DNA from: Sphingomonas phyllosphaerae
Lineage (GTDB): Bacteria; Pseudomonadota; Alphaproteobacteria; Sphingomonadales; Sphingomonadaceae
DNA length: 64,000 bases
Assembly: GCF_029623345.1 (NCBI RefSeq)
Contig: NZ_JAPYKH010000003.1
Span: 1 to 64,000, forward strand
Reading direction: 5' to 3'
Below are positions 54,601-63,375 of this stretch, in pieces (within the stretch, counting starts at the first letter, position 1; each line of letters starts with the position of its first letter). A program made the position numbers and the translations under genes. The notes under the pieces are model-generated. The model searched no databases. It was not told where the DNA came from and worked only from the letters and a program-made list of their open reading frames with translations.

Positions 54601-55068
54601 TCAGATAATGCGGCGGTCGGTCGGGTGCGCCGGTGCCGCAGAGGAGCGCGGCACCACGCCCTCGTCGCGATAATCCCGCTCGTCGCGGAAAGCGCGCTCA
54701 TCGCGCACCACGCGTTCGTCGTAGCCCGGCCGGTCGCCCAGGATCGGCCGCTCGTCGCGAGCGACTCGCTCCTCCACCGCGAGCGGTGCCGCGCGCAGCC
54801 GCTCGTTCTCGCGCTCCAGCTCGGCGATACGGGCGTTCTCTCGCTCCAGGTCGCCGATCCGCGCGTTGTCGCGCTCCAGCTCGGCGAGGCGACCGTGATC
54901 ACGCTCCAGCTCGGCCACGCGCTTGGCGGTGGCGGCGTGCGCATCACGCTCGGCAGCGTAGCGTGTCTTCCACTTGCGCCCGCCCGGATGGCTGGCCAAT
55001 CCGAACAGCCAGCCCGCGATCAGTGCCACCGCAAGCGCGATATATTGCGTCGACGTCGTGAACAGCAT
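54601..55068 (-). CDS. Membrane-anchored coiled-coil protein with ten-residue repeats
   Basis: 155 residues, no family recognised. One N-terminal membrane segment (STQYIALAVALIAGWLFGLA) is followed by a basic stretch and four tandem decads: AELERDHGRL, AELERDNARI, GDLERENARI, AELERENERL (about residues 54-93). At DNA level these are 30-base repeats. A second charged zone (RDERP, DERVVRDERAFRDERDYRD) ends the protein. The ATG at 55068 follows GGGAGGA. It lies downstream of the Tad operon on the same strand but is separated by a hairpin. Confidence 0.7.
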   Translation of the reverse strand: MLFTTSTQYIALAVALIAGWLFGLASHPGGRKWKTRYAAERDAHAATAKRVAELERDHGRLAELERDNARIGDLERENARIAELERENERLRAAPLAVEERVARDERPILGDRPGYDERVVRDERAFRDERDYRDEGVVPRSSAAPAHPTDRRII

Positions 55069-55135
55069 GGCATCCTCCCTGCCGTTGAAGACGCCCGCAG
55101 CGCCTCCATAACGACATAGCAACGACCGGCGCCGA

Positions 55136-55175
55136 CGCGGTGTTCCGGCGCACTGGATCGCACCGGAACACCGCG
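55136..55175. terminator. 13-base-pair stem-loop after tadC
   Basis: CGCGGTGTTCCGG (55136-55148) pairs perfectly with CCGGAACACCGCG (55163-55175) around a 14-base loop. It is five bases past the tadC stop on the minus strand. No T tract follows, but its position and stability fit the end of the Tad operon transcript or an mRNA-stabilising hairpin. Confidence 0.5.
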
Positions 55176-55180
55176 CCAGG

Positions 55181-56176
55181 TCACTTGGCGTTGATGAAGG
55201 AGTCGTTGAGCGAGCAGGCCGCCGGACCGAGGATGACGATGAACAGCACCGGCAGGATGAACAGGATCAGCGGCACCGTCATGATCGCGGGCAACCGCGC
55301 GGCTTTCTCCTCGGCGCGCATCATCCGCTCGTTGCGGAACTCGGCCGACAGCACGCGCAAAGCACTGGCCAGCGGGGTGCCGTATTTCTCGGTCTGGATC
55401 ATCGTCGTCACCACGCCGCGCACTGCGTCGAGATCGACCCGCATCGCGAGATTCTCGAACGCTTGGCGGCGGTCGGTGAGGAAGCCCAGTTCGATCGCGG
55501 TGAGCGCGAACTCCTCGCCCAGCTCGGGATAGGCCTTGCCGAGCTCGCGCGAGACGCGGTGGAATGCGGCGTCGACGGTGAGGCCCGCCTCGGCGCAGAT
55601 CACCAGCAGATCGAGCGCGTCGGGCAGGCCCTTGCGGATCGCGTCGCTGCGCTTGTTGATCTTGTTCTTCAGGAACAGGTCGGGCGCCTTGTAGGCGAGC
55701 ACCAGCGTCGAGGCGACGAGGCCGTAGCGCTTGAGCGCGCTCCAGTCAGGGAAGCCGTCGAGCAGGTAGACGTAGACGATCATCAGGCCGCCGAAGACGA
55801 TCGGCAGCGCCAGCCGGCCGAAGATGACCCCGACCGCCCATTCCTTCTTGCGGATGCCAGCCTGCATCAGCTTGCGCTGCGCGACCTTGAGCTGCTCGTC
55901 CTGCAACACGCGCAGCGACGACAGGAAGCTGCGCATCCGGTCGGCCGCCTCGTTCTTCTGGACGAGCTTGGCGCGGCGCTTGCTCGTCGAGGCGGTGATT
56001 CCCGCCTTGAGCTGCTCGCGCCGATCGTTGAGCGCGCGCACGCGCTTGCTCATCGGGTCGCGGACGCCAAGCGCGGCGTAGATCGCGACGAACACCGCGG
56101 CGGCGGCGATGCCGGAGAGCAAGGTCGCGGCCCAGACCACGTCGATGCCGAAGAAGGTGGCGTGCACAGGTTCCAT
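55181..56176 (-). CDS. tadC: Tad pilus inner-membrane protein TadC
   Basis: 331 residues of the type II secretion GspF-like family. 'LPDALDLLVICAEAGLTVDAAFHRVSRELGKAYPELGEEF' is the T2SSF core and 'MMRAEEKAARLPAIMTVPLILFILPVLFIVILGPA' the final membrane pair. With TadB it forms the inner-membrane platform for Flp pilus assembly. It is the last gene of the operon, with one base between its start and the tadB stop. The usual downstream tadD is absent. Confidence 0.93.
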   Translation of the reverse strand: MEPVHATFFGIDVVWAATLLSGIAAAAVFVAIYAALGVRDPMSKRVRALNDRREQLKAGITASTSKRRAKLVQKNEAADRMRSFLSSLRVLQDEQLKVAQRKLMQAGIRKKEWAVGVIFGRLALPIVFGGLMIVYVYLLDGFPDWSALKRYGLVASTLVLAYKAPDLFLKNKINKRSDAIRKGLPDALDLLVICAEAGLTVDAAFHRVSRELGKAYPELGEEFALTAIELGFLTDRRQAFENLAMRVDLDAVRGVVTTMIQTEKYGTPLASALRVLSAEFRNERMMRAEEKAARLPAIMTVPLILFILPVLFIVILGPAACSLNDSFINAK

Positions 56177-56177
56177 A

Positions 56178-57152
56178 TCAGATCTCGAAGCTCACCATCT
56201 TGGCCATGATGAAGGCGCCGATCCCCATCCAGATCAGTCCGCCGCCACCCGCCACCATCAGCCGCGGATCGGCGAAGAAGTTGAGCATGTAGGGCGCATT
56301 GATTGTGTAGATCACGCCGAAGACGAGGAAGGGCAGCGAGCCGACGATATAGGCCGAGGCCTTGGACTCGGACGACATCGCCTTGATCTTCAGCTTCATC
56401 TGCCCGCGCTGGCGCAGCACCGTGGCGAGATTCTGCAGCGTCTCGGCGAGGTTGCCGCCGGTCTCGCGCTGGATGGCGATGGTGATGACGAAGAATTGGA
56501 ACTCCGGGGTGCCGAGGCGGTCGGCGGTTTCCTGCAAGGCGACGTCCATTGCGCGACCGATCTTCATCTTGTCGGATACCGAGCGGAACTCGTCGCCGAC
56601 CGGTCCCGGCACCTCGGCGCCGACCACCTGCATCGTCTCCGAGATCGGCAAGCCCGAGCGCAGGCCGCGCACCAGCAGCTCGATCGCGTCGGGGAACTTC
56701 GCGGTGAAGCCGGCGATGCGGCGCTTGATCAGCATGCCGACCGCGAGATGCGGCACCAGACCGCCCAGCGCGACACCGAGGAACAGCGCGAGCAGCAGCG
56801 GCATGCCCTTCAGCAGCAGCAGCAACGCCACCACCACGGCGACGCCGACCGTGGCGCCGCCGTAATGGCCCACCGTCCAGCTCTTTCCCGTCATCGACAA
56901 CCGCTTCTGCAACTGCGCCACGTTGGGCAGCAGCCGCATCGCGGCGAGGTCGGCGCGGGTCGCGCTTTTACCGGTGATCCGGCGCATCTGCGCCTCGATG
57001 GCGTTGATCGGCGAGGCAGTGTGGCGCTCGCGCAGCGCAGCGAGCCGGCGCGTCGTCGCCTTGTTCGTCGACGGGCCGGCGAGCGCGGTGACGAGCAGCA
57101 GCAGCGTCAGCGCGGCGCCGGCGAAGAGCAGGATCAGCGGCAGGATCGGCAT
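56178..57152 (-). CDS. tadB: Tad pilus inner-membrane protein TadB
   Basis: 324 residues. The N-terminus has a membrane segment and a basic cytoplasmic linker. The GspF-like domain contains 'FPDAIELLVRGLRSGLPISETMQVVGAEVPGPVGDEF' and 'VITIAIQRETGGNLAETLQNLATVLRQRGQMKLKIKAMSSE', the TadB signature. Membrane segments follow at the end. It directly follows cpaE with a 28-base gap, whereas cpaF normally sits between these two genes. Confidence 0.93.
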   Translation of the reverse strand: MPILPLILLFAGAALTLLLLVTALAGPSTNKATTRRLAALRERHTASPINAIEAQMRRITGKSATRADLAAMRLLPNVAQLQKRLSMTGKSWTVGHYGGATVGVAVVVALLLLLKGMPLLLALFLGVALGGLVPHLAVGMLIKRRIAGFTAKFPDAIELLVRGLRSGLPISETMQVVGAEVPGPVGDEFRSVSDKMKIGRAMDVALQETADRLGTPEFQFFVITIAIQRETGGNLAETLQNLATVLRQRGQMKLKIKAMSSESKASAYIVGSLPFLVFGVIYTINAPYMLNFFADPRLMVAGGGGLIWMGIGAFIMAKMVSFEI

Positions 57153-57180
57153 GGCGGCTCCGGGGCGATCGGGCGGGCGG

Positions 57181-58458
57181 TCACTTCGCCTTGGCCGTCT
57201 TCTTGGGGATCAGTCCCTTGAGGTCGGCGAACTTGGACATCAGCGAGCCGCCGCGCGACGAGCCCGACGGCATCTCGCCGTCTTCGGCGCTGCGCAGCAG
57301 TTGGTCGGCGAGGTCGGCGAGCGGCGCGATGGTCTTGCTCGCCTTGCCCGCCTCGGCGAGCGGCTTGCCCAGCTTGGCCGCCTGCGCTGCCAGCTTCTGG
57401 TCGAAGGGAACGACTAGGTCGATCTTGCGCTCGATCGAGCCCTCGAAGTCCTTGCGCGAGATCTCGGGCTGCGCGCCGGTGTGGACGCGATTAGCGAGCA
57501 CCGTCACCTGCACCTGCGGCGCGTTGCTGCGCAGGTATGACAGCAGCCGGATCGAGTCGCGTGCCGACGCGAGCGTCAACTCGGTCACCAGCACCGCGGC
57601 GTTGACGTCGGCGAGCAGGTGCGGGTGCTGCACCAGCATCGATCGCGGCAGGTCGATCACCGTCGCCTCGAAGGCGGCGCGCATCTCCTCCTGCAACTGG
57701 TAAAAAGCGGCGCCGTCGGTGATCACCGGTGCGCTGATCGGCGCCTCGGCCGAGAGCACCGACAGCTTGTCCGACGCGCGCACCATGGCGCGCTCGATGA
57801 ACAGGCCGTCGATGCGGCTGGGATTCTCGATCGCGTCGGTGAGGCCGCGGCCGGGTTCGAGATCCAGCGCGAGCGCGCCGGTGCCGAAATGCACGTCGAG
57901 ATCGAGCAGGGCGGTGGCGCACTTGCCGCGCTCGCTCATCAGCCATGCCAGCGAGGTGGCGATGGTGGAGGCACCCGCGCCGCCGCGGCTGCCGATCACC
58001 GCCACCGAGCAGTGCGGGCGGTCGAGCGAGACCTCGACCGGCTTGGGCGCGTTGAGCATCGCCTGCGCCTGGCCGAACGCGTCGCGCACCGCATCGGGGT
58101 GCAGCGGCTTGAGCAGATAGTCGTGGATGCCGCTGGCGAGCAGGTCGCGGTACAGCCTGACGTCGTTGACCTGGCCCGCCGCGATCACGATCGTGCCGGG
58201 CTCGCAGACCTCGGCGAGCCCGTTGATGTCGCCGAGCGGGTCGCTCGACTCGGCGAGGTCGACGAAGAGCACGTGCGGGCTCGACGTCACCGAGAGCGTC
58301 TGCACCGCGTTGCGCAGTCCGCCCTTGTAGACGTTCTCTGTCGGCCAGCCGAGCTCGGCCGCGATCGGGCGCAACGCCTCGACCGAGCCATCGTCGCAGG
58401 CAAAGGCCAGGAAGGGTGCGCGGCTGCCGGCGACGCCGGGCTTCCAGGGTGCGTTCAT
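57181..58458 (-). CDS. cpaE: Tad pilus localisation ATPase CpaE/TadZ
   Basis: 425 residues. Residues 10-130 form a receiver-like domain (FLAFACDDGSVEALR, VLFVDLAES, SGIHDYLLKPL). Residues 150-400 are a MinD/ParA-like ATPase with an altered Walker A, SRGGAGAST (157-165), where the second lysine is missing as is usual in CpaE/TadZ. 'TALLDLDVHFGTGALALDLEPGRGLTDAIENP' follows. The C-terminus ends in a basic KKTAKAK tail. CpaE places the Tad machine at the cell pole in related bacteria. The ATG at 58458 is chosen because upstream codons overlap cpaD. Confidence 0.93.
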   Translation of the reverse strand: MNAPWKPGVAGSRAPFLAFACDDGSVEALRPIAAELGWPTENVYKGGLRNAVQTLSVTSSPHVLFVDLAESSDPLGDINGLAEVCEPGTIVIAAGQVNDVRLYRDLLASGIHDYLLKPLHPDAVRDAFGQAQAMLNAPKPVEVSLDRPHCSVAVIGSRGGAGASTIATSLAWLMSERGKCATALLDLDVHFGTGALALDLEPGRGLTDAIENPSRIDGLFIERAMVRASDKLSVLSAEAPISAPVITDGAAFYQLQEEMRAAFEATVIDLPRSMLVQHPHLLADVNAAVLVTELTLASARDSIRLLSYLRSNAPQVQVTVLANRVHTGAQPEISRKDFEGSIERKIDLVVPFDQKLAAQAAKLGKPLAEAGKASKTIAPLADLADQLLRSAEDGEMPSGSSRGGSLMSKFADLKGLIPKKTAKAK

Positions 58459-58459
58459 C

Positions 58460-59092
58460 TCACTTGCCTCCCGTCGACTCGGATTTGACCGCGGCACCTC
58501 CGCCACCTGTGAGCGCGGCGCGTCGGCGAGCAGAGACGGCCTTGCCGCCGGTCACATTGTCATAGCCGCCGCTGTCGGCCACGCCGCGCACCAGATCGCT
58601 CGGATTGGCCACCATCGCGGCGAGATTGCCGTTGACGGCGCAGCCGTAATCGCCGCTGGTATGCGAGTCGAAGTTGAGGATGCCGCGGTTGCTCTGCGGC
58701 GTGCAGCTCGTCACCGCCGCGGTGGTGCGGCTCACCGTGACCCGTGCGGTGCCCGGTGCGACCGCGGCGCCGGCGAGCGGCGCCGCCTCGGCGAGGCGCA
58801 GGCCGTAGCGACCGGCGATGGCGGTGACATCGGCGCGCGCGCCGTCGTTCTCGGTGCCGCCCTGGTCGAGCGTGACGATGTCGCCATAGCTCACGCGCAG
58901 CGCGTCGAGCCAGCCGCGCAGCCGTTCCGGTTCACCCGAAGCGAGGCCGGCCGGGGTCGTCTGCACGTCCAGCGCATAGTCGCTGCGCGACACCACCGGC
59001 TGGTGGATCGACTCGACGCCGCGATAGCTGTTGCAGCCGGCGAGCGGCACCGCGAGCGCGAGCGCGGTGAGGAGGAGCGGGCGGTGAAGCAT
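58460..59092 (-). CDS. cpaD: Tad pilus lipoprotein CpaD
   Basis: 210 residues. The signal ends VPLAGC (lipobox, Cys20). The CpaD-family region includes 'RGWLDALRVSYGDIVTLD' and 'FDSHTSGDYGCAVNGNLAAMVANPSDLVRG', the latter being the most conserved part. It is an outer-membrane-associated partner of the secretin. It lies one base upstream of cpaE and eleven bases downstream of cpaC. Confidence 0.92.
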   Translation of the reverse strand: MLHRPLLLTALALAVPLAGCNSYRGVESIHQPVVSRSDYALDVQTTPAGLASGEPERLRGWLDALRVSYGDIVTLDQGGTENDGARADVTAIAGRYGLRLAEAAPLAGAAVAPGTARVTVSRTTAAVTSCTPQSNRGILNFDSHTSGDYGCAVNGNLAAMVANPSDLVRGVADSGGYDNVTGGKAVSARRRAALTGGGGAAVKSESTGGK

Positions 59093-59103
59093 CGTCTGGG
59101 ACC

Positions 59104-60843
59104 TCAGTTGATCGAGAAGCCGGGCGCTGGCGCCGCGGCCTTGCGGTTCGACGGCTTGACCGCCTTGCGGTCGGCGGGCGCCTCGGTCGGAGCGGCGGGG
59201 CTCGGGAGGAGCGGAGCGGGCGCGACCGCGCCGACCGCCGGAGCGGCCGAAGGAGTGGGCGCCTGCATTACCGGCTTCGGCCGATCGGCGGCGCGGTTGC
59301 CGCCTTCCAGCGAGCCGACGAACACGCGCTCGAGATCGCTCGGCGCGCGATAGCTGTCGGTCGGCAGCTTGATGTCGTTGCCGTTGACCGGCTTCACCAG
59401 ATACGGCGTGATCACGATCACCAACTCGGTCTCGTTGCGCTGAAAGCCGTTCGACTTGAACAGCGCGCCGATCACCGGCAGATCGGCGATGCCCGGTGTC
59501 TTGTCGTATGTGTTGTTGTGCGTGTTCTGCATAAGGCCCGCGATCATGAAGCTCTGGCCCGAGCCGAGCTCGACCGTCGTCTCGGCGCGCCGCGTGGTGA
59601 GCGCGGGGACGCGACCGCTGCCGACCGTCACGGCATTGGCATAGTCGAGCTGCGACACCTCCGGGCGGACGCGCAGCGAGATGCGCCCGTCGGACATCAC
59701 CGTCGGCGTGTAGGCGAGGCTGACGCCGAACTGCTTGTACTCGATCGTGGTGGTGCCGAGTGCCTGGCTCACCGGGATCGGGATCTCGCCGCCTGCCAGG
59801 AAGGTGCCGGTCTCGCCCGATAGCGCAGTGAGGTTCGGGTTGGCGAGCGTCGTCACCTGGCCCATCGTTTCGCCGAGGTCGATCGCGGATAGCACGTCCA
59901 TGCCGAGCAGACGTCCGGCCAGGCCCAGGGTCGTGCGCGTGCCGCTATTGTCCTTGGTGGTGCTGAACTGCGAGCCGCCGGTGACGAACTGGCGCTTGAC
60001 CGGGTCGAACGGCAGCGAGATCGAGCCCGCGGGGAGGCCGTAGAGCGACGAGGCGTCGAGGGTCGGCAGGTTGGACGTGTCGAGGTTGGAGATACTACCC
60101 GGATTACGCCCCGACTGACCAACGAAGGTGAAGCCGCCGCTCTTGTCGCGAGTGATGAAGTTGTTTCCGAAATTCTTCAGGAACGAGCGGCTCACCTCGG
60201 CGAACTTGACCTGCAGATTGACCTGTAGTGGCGTCGCGGTACGCAGCCGGTTGACCACGCCGATCTTCAGCACCGCATTCTCCGCGCTGGCGTCCACGCC
60301 CGGGTTGAGCAGCCCCGCCACCAGCCGCTGCGCCTGCTCGGCATCGGCGGGGGAGTCGACAGTGCCGTTGAGCACGGCGATCTGGCCGACCTGGGTGATG
60401 TGGATGTCCGCCCCCGGCATCGCCGCCTTCATCATGCGGTCGATCGAGGTCGAGTTCTGCGCGACATGGACGCTGGCGGAGAAGATCACGGCGCCGCTGC
60501 GATCGGTCGCGAACACCGTCGATTCGCCGAACGCCTTGCCGAACAGGTGGATCTGCCGCGGGTTGGCGACGTAAACGTCGGCGGTCTCGGGGTTGGAGGT
60601 CCACACCTCGCTGACGGTCGAAGGCAAGGTGATCAGCTCGCCCTCGCCGATCGAGAACCACTTCTCGACCGTCGGCTTGGCGACGCCCGCGGGGGGAAGG
60701 CCGGCGCGCGCCGGCCGGCCGGTCGCCGCCGCGCTCGCGGAGACGTTGCGGCGGGTCGCGGGGGCGGCGCCCGCCGGGGGCAGCGCGACGCCGGCCAGCG
60801 CGGCCAGCGCGACACCGCGCGCGAGGAGGGAGTGGAGGCGCAT
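59104..60843 (-). CDS. cpaC: Tad pilus outer-membrane secretin CpaC/RcpA
   Basis: 579 residues. A signal peptide ends PPAGA. The N-terminal 'GEGELITLPSTVSEVWTSNPETADVYVANPRQIHLFGKAFGESTVF' is the pilus/secretin N-domain. A BON-like region follows ('HITQVGQIAVLNGTVDSPADAEQAQRLV'), then the secretin domain with 'TTLANPNLTALSGETGTFLAGGEIPIPV' and 'PGIADLPVIGALFKS...ETELVIVITPYLVKPV'. An unusual Pro/Ala/Lys-rich tail (about residues 510-579) extends past the secretin core. It builds the outer-membrane pore. Confidence 0.94.
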   Translation of the reverse strand: MRLHSLLARGVALAALAGVALPPAGAAPATRRNVSASAAATGRPARAGLPPAGVAKPTVEKWFSIGEGELITLPSTVSEVWTSNPETADVYVANPRQIHLFGKAFGESTVFATDRSGAVIFSASVHVAQNSTSIDRMMKAAMPGADIHITQVGQIAVLNGTVDSPADAEQAQRLVAGLLNPGVDASAENAVLKIGVVNRLRTATPLQVNLQVKFAEVSRSFLKNFGNNFITRDKSGGFTFVGQSGRNPGSISNLDTSNLPTLDASSLYGLPAGSISLPFDPVKRQFVTGGSQFSTTKDNSGTRTTLGLAGRLLGMDVLSAIDLGETMGQVTTLANPNLTALSGETGTFLAGGEIPIPVSQALGTTTIEYKQFGVSLAYTPTVMSDGRISLRVRPEVSQLDYANAVTVGSGRVPALTTRRAETTVELGSGQSFMIAGLMQNTHNNTYDKTPGIADLPVIGALFKSNGFQRNETELVIVITPYLVKPVNGNDIKLPTDSYRAPSDLERVFVGSLEGGNRAADRPKPVMQAPTPSAAPAVGAVAPAPLLPSPAAPTEAPADRKAVKPSNRKAAAPAPGFSIN

Positions 60844-60844
60844 C

Positions 60845-61873
60845 TCAGTTCTTCCCTGCGACGGAGACTTCGGTGACGTTGTTGCCGCGTGCGATCCGCA
60901 CCATCGGCGTGGCGGGCGACGGCGCGGCGCCGGCGGCGATCGGGGCGCCGGGGACCACCGGCCCCGCCGGCGCGGCCGACTTGGCCGGCACGGTGCGACG
61001 CTGGAAGCGCGACACGTCGGCGCCGACCGCATAGGTGCTGTCGCCCGCCTGCGGCGTATTGGCCAGGCGGCTGAGCATCGCCTCCTCGGCCTTCGGGTCC
61101 TTGGCGTCGCCGGGGCTGATCGCGCCCGAGGCGATCGCCTGGTCCAGCTCGGAGGCATTGTCCGCGATCGAGCGCAGCGACAGCGACAGCGTGCCGATCG
61201 TCTGCGCCACCGCGATCTGCTCGGCAATCTTCGGGGTCGCCTCGACCGTCACGTTCGAGAAGGTCTGCACGATCGTGTTGCCGTTCGCGTCCTTCTGGTC
61301 GCCGGTGCGCTGGTCGGTGGCGAGCACGCGCAGGTTGCGGATCACCGTCTCGCTCGCCTTGAGCGGCGGGCCGTCGCCGCCGCCGTCGACCGACTGGGTG
61401 AGGATCAGGTCGATATGGTCACCCGGGAAGACGAAGCCGGCGACCGACGTCTGCGCCGACACCGGCACGGTGACCGCGCGCATGCCCGCGCCCAGCGCCG
61501 CCGCGAGGAAGCCGCGATCGCCGGGCTTGACCAACTGACCCTGCGTCACCGGCTGGCCGGCGGTGACCGGCAGCCGTACGACGGTGCCGAGCAGTTTCGC
61601 CAGATCGGTCTGGTCTTTCTGAAAATAGGCGTTTTCCACCAGCTCCTTGGGCCAGGGCTGGAACTTCAGCGCGGTGGCGTCGAGGATGGTGCCGACGGGC
61701 AAGGCGCGGGTGGCAACGAGCACCTCGGGGCCGTCGACCACGGGCGCGGCCGGTGCGGCGACCGCGGCTGCCTCGGGCGCCGCGGCGCCGGCGACCAACG
61801 TCCGCGCGGCGACCGCGGTCACCACTGCGACCACGAGCGCGCCGACCAGCATGATGAGCTTGCGACTGTCCAT
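60845..61873 (-). CDS. cpaB: Tad pilus assembly protein CpaB/RcpC
   Basis: 342 residues from the ATG at 61873 (an ATG at 61885 would add four). One N-terminal membrane segment (KLIMLVGALVVAVVTAVAA) is followed by a SAF domain (VLVATRALPVGTILDATALKFQPWP...GTVVRLPVTAGQPVTQGQLV). The RcpC/CpaB periplasmic domain continues with 'VPVSAQTSVAGFVFPGDHIDLILTQ'. The C-terminus is Pro/Ala-rich. It sits just after cpaA and before cpaC. Confidence 0.92.
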   Translation of the reverse strand: MDSRKLIMLVGALVVAVVTAVAARTLVAGAAAPEAAAVAAPAAPVVDGPEVLVATRALPVGTILDATALKFQPWPKELVENAYFQKDQTDLAKLLGTVVRLPVTAGQPVTQGQLVKPGDRGFLAAALGAGMRAVTVPVSAQTSVAGFVFPGDHIDLILTQSVDGGGDGPPLKASETVIRNLRVLATDQRTGDQKDANGNTIVQTFSNVTVEATPKIAEQIAVAQTIGTLSLSLRSIADNASELDQAIASGAISPGDAKDPKAEEAMLSRLANTPQAGDSTYAVGADVSRFQRRTVPAKSAAPAGPVVPGAPIAAGAAPSPATPMVRIARGNNVTEVSVAGKN

Positions 61874-61922
61874 CGGGGAAAGCATCCTCTGCGTGCGCCA
61901 ACCGGCGCCAACTTCATGTAAA

Positions 61923-62399
61923 TTATGGGCGGAATTGGTTAAGAAGCGGTTCGGTTAACGAGATTAGTCCCGCCACTGCGATCGCGACGCCGTACGGCAC
62001 CTCGACCGCGGTCTCGCTCGGCTTCCAGCGACGCTCGATCACGAAAACGAGCGTGAGCACGCCGCCCAGCACCGACATGACCAGAAGTGTGTCCAGCAGG
62101 CGCATCGGCGGCAGCCACAGCGACAGCGCGCCGATCAGCTTGACGTCGCCGCCGCCCATCTGCCCGATCGCGAAGGCGCCGATGAACAGCGCGAATACCA
62201 CGAGGGCAACACCGAGTTGCAGCGCCATCTCGGGCCACGGAGAGAGCCCGATTATGCACCACCAGACCGGCGCCAGCAGCGCGATCGCCGCGTTCTTCCA
62301 GTTGGCGATCTCGCGCACGCGCGCATCCTCCACGCCGGCGGAGAGCAGCAGCGCCCCCATGATCGCGGGGAGCAGCCAGGCGAGGAGAGATTGACCCAT
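61923..62399 (-). CDS. cpaA: Prepilin peptidase CpaA/TadV (A24 family)
   Basis: 158 residues with about six membrane helices. The two aspartates of A24 peptidases are present: one in GVEDARVREIANW near the first loop and one in the GGGDVKLIGAL (GxGD-type) motif. It should cleave the Flp pilin and the TadE-type pseudopilins, including those at 20912 and 21487. The ATG at 62399 fits the hydrophobic start; the longer frame to 62567 is antisense to the hydrolase gene. It is the first gene of the operon in this window; no flp pilin gene is seen next to it. Confidence 0.9.
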   Translation of the reverse strand: MGQSLLAWLLPAIMGALLLSAGVEDARVREIANWKNAAIALLAPVWWCIIGLSPWPEMALQLGVALVVFALFIGAFAIGQMGGGDVKLIGALSLWLPPMRLLDTLLVMSVLGGVLTLVFVIERRWKPSETAVEVPYGVAIAVAGLISLTEPLLNQFRP

Positions 62400-62463
62400 A
62401 TCGGCGGTGCTAGACGACAGGGTTTGAGAAACCGTAACCATGATCGGGATGATGCTGGAGACC

Positions 62464-63375
62464 ATGAACCGCCGCCTGATCCCCGCCGAGGCGCGAGTCG
62501 CTACCGCGCGCGCCGCCGACGGATGGCCGCTGCGCCGGTTCGAGTGGCCAGGCGACGGGCGCGGCACGATCCTGTTCCAGACGGGGCGGGCCGACGTGTT
62601 CGAGAAATATCTCGAGTCGTTCGCTCACTGGCACGCACAGGGATGGAGCGTCGCGGCGTTCGACTGGCGCGGGCAGGGCGGTTCGGGGCGGCTGAGCGCC
62701 GACGCGCAGGTCGGCCATTGCGATGATTTTGCGCCCTGGCTGACAGACCTCACCGATCAGTGGCGCGACTGGGTCGCGACGATGCCGCCGCCGCATGTGA
62801 TCGTCGGCCATTCGATGGGGGGTTACCTCGCGCTGCGCGCGCTGCTCGACGGCGCGATCCGGCCGCGCGCGGCGGTGCTGGTGGCGCCGATGCTCGGGCT
62901 GGCCTCGCCGGTTGGGGCTTGGCTCGGCGGGTTGGTCGCTCACCTGATGCGGCGGCGCGGCGATCCCGCGCGCGCGGCGTGGAAGAACGAGCGCCCTGGG
63001 CTCGCCGAGCGCCAGCGACTGCTCACCGGGGACCAGGCGCGCTACGCCGACGAGGCCTGGTGGTATGAGCACGACCCCACGCTGCGGCTCGGCCCGCCGA
63101 GCTGGGCGTGGCTCGACGAGGCCTTCGCCGCCACCGCGCGGCTAAGGCGGGACCCGGCGCTGGCCAAGCTCGACGTGCCGGTGCTCCTGCTGGTCGCCGA
63201 CGGCGATCGGCTGGTCGATGCGCGCGCGTCCCGCCGCGTGGCGGCGCGGCTGAAACGCGCCACGCTGGTACGCTTCGGCGACGGTGCGGCGCACGAGCTG
63301 CTGCGCGAGCGCGACGCCGTGCGCGACCGCGCGTTCGCCGCGATCGACTCGTTCCTCGCCGAGCATGCCGCGTGA
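62464..63375 (+). CDS. Alpha/beta hydrolase (lysophospholipase-like)
   Basis: 303 residues from the ATG at 62464, which has CTGGAG in front; in-frame ATGs at 62440, 62449 and 62452 are alternatives. The nucleophile elbow is GHSMGG, with 'AAFDWRGQGGSGRL' as the oxyanion region; the acid is in 'LLLVADGDRLVDA' and the final His in 'GAAHELLRERD'. This resembles monoglyceride lipase/lysophospholipase L2-type hydrolases. It is divergent from cpaA and overlaps the FAD enzyme start by four bases (GTGA). Confidence 0.88.
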   Translation: MNRRLIPAEARVATARAADGWPLRRFEWPGDGRGTILFQTGRADVFEKYLESFAHWHAQGWSVAAFDWRGQGGSGRLSADAQVGHCDDFAPWLTDLTDQWRDWVATMPPPHVIVGHSMGGYLALRALLDGAIRPRAAVLVAPMLGLASPVGAWLGGLVAHLMRRRGDPARAAWKNERPGLAERQRLLTGDQARYADEAWWYEHDPTLRLGPPSWAWLDEAFAATARLRRDPALAKLDVPVLLLVADGDRLVDARASRRVAARLKRATLVRFGDGAAHELLRERDAVRDRAFAAIDSFLAEHAA

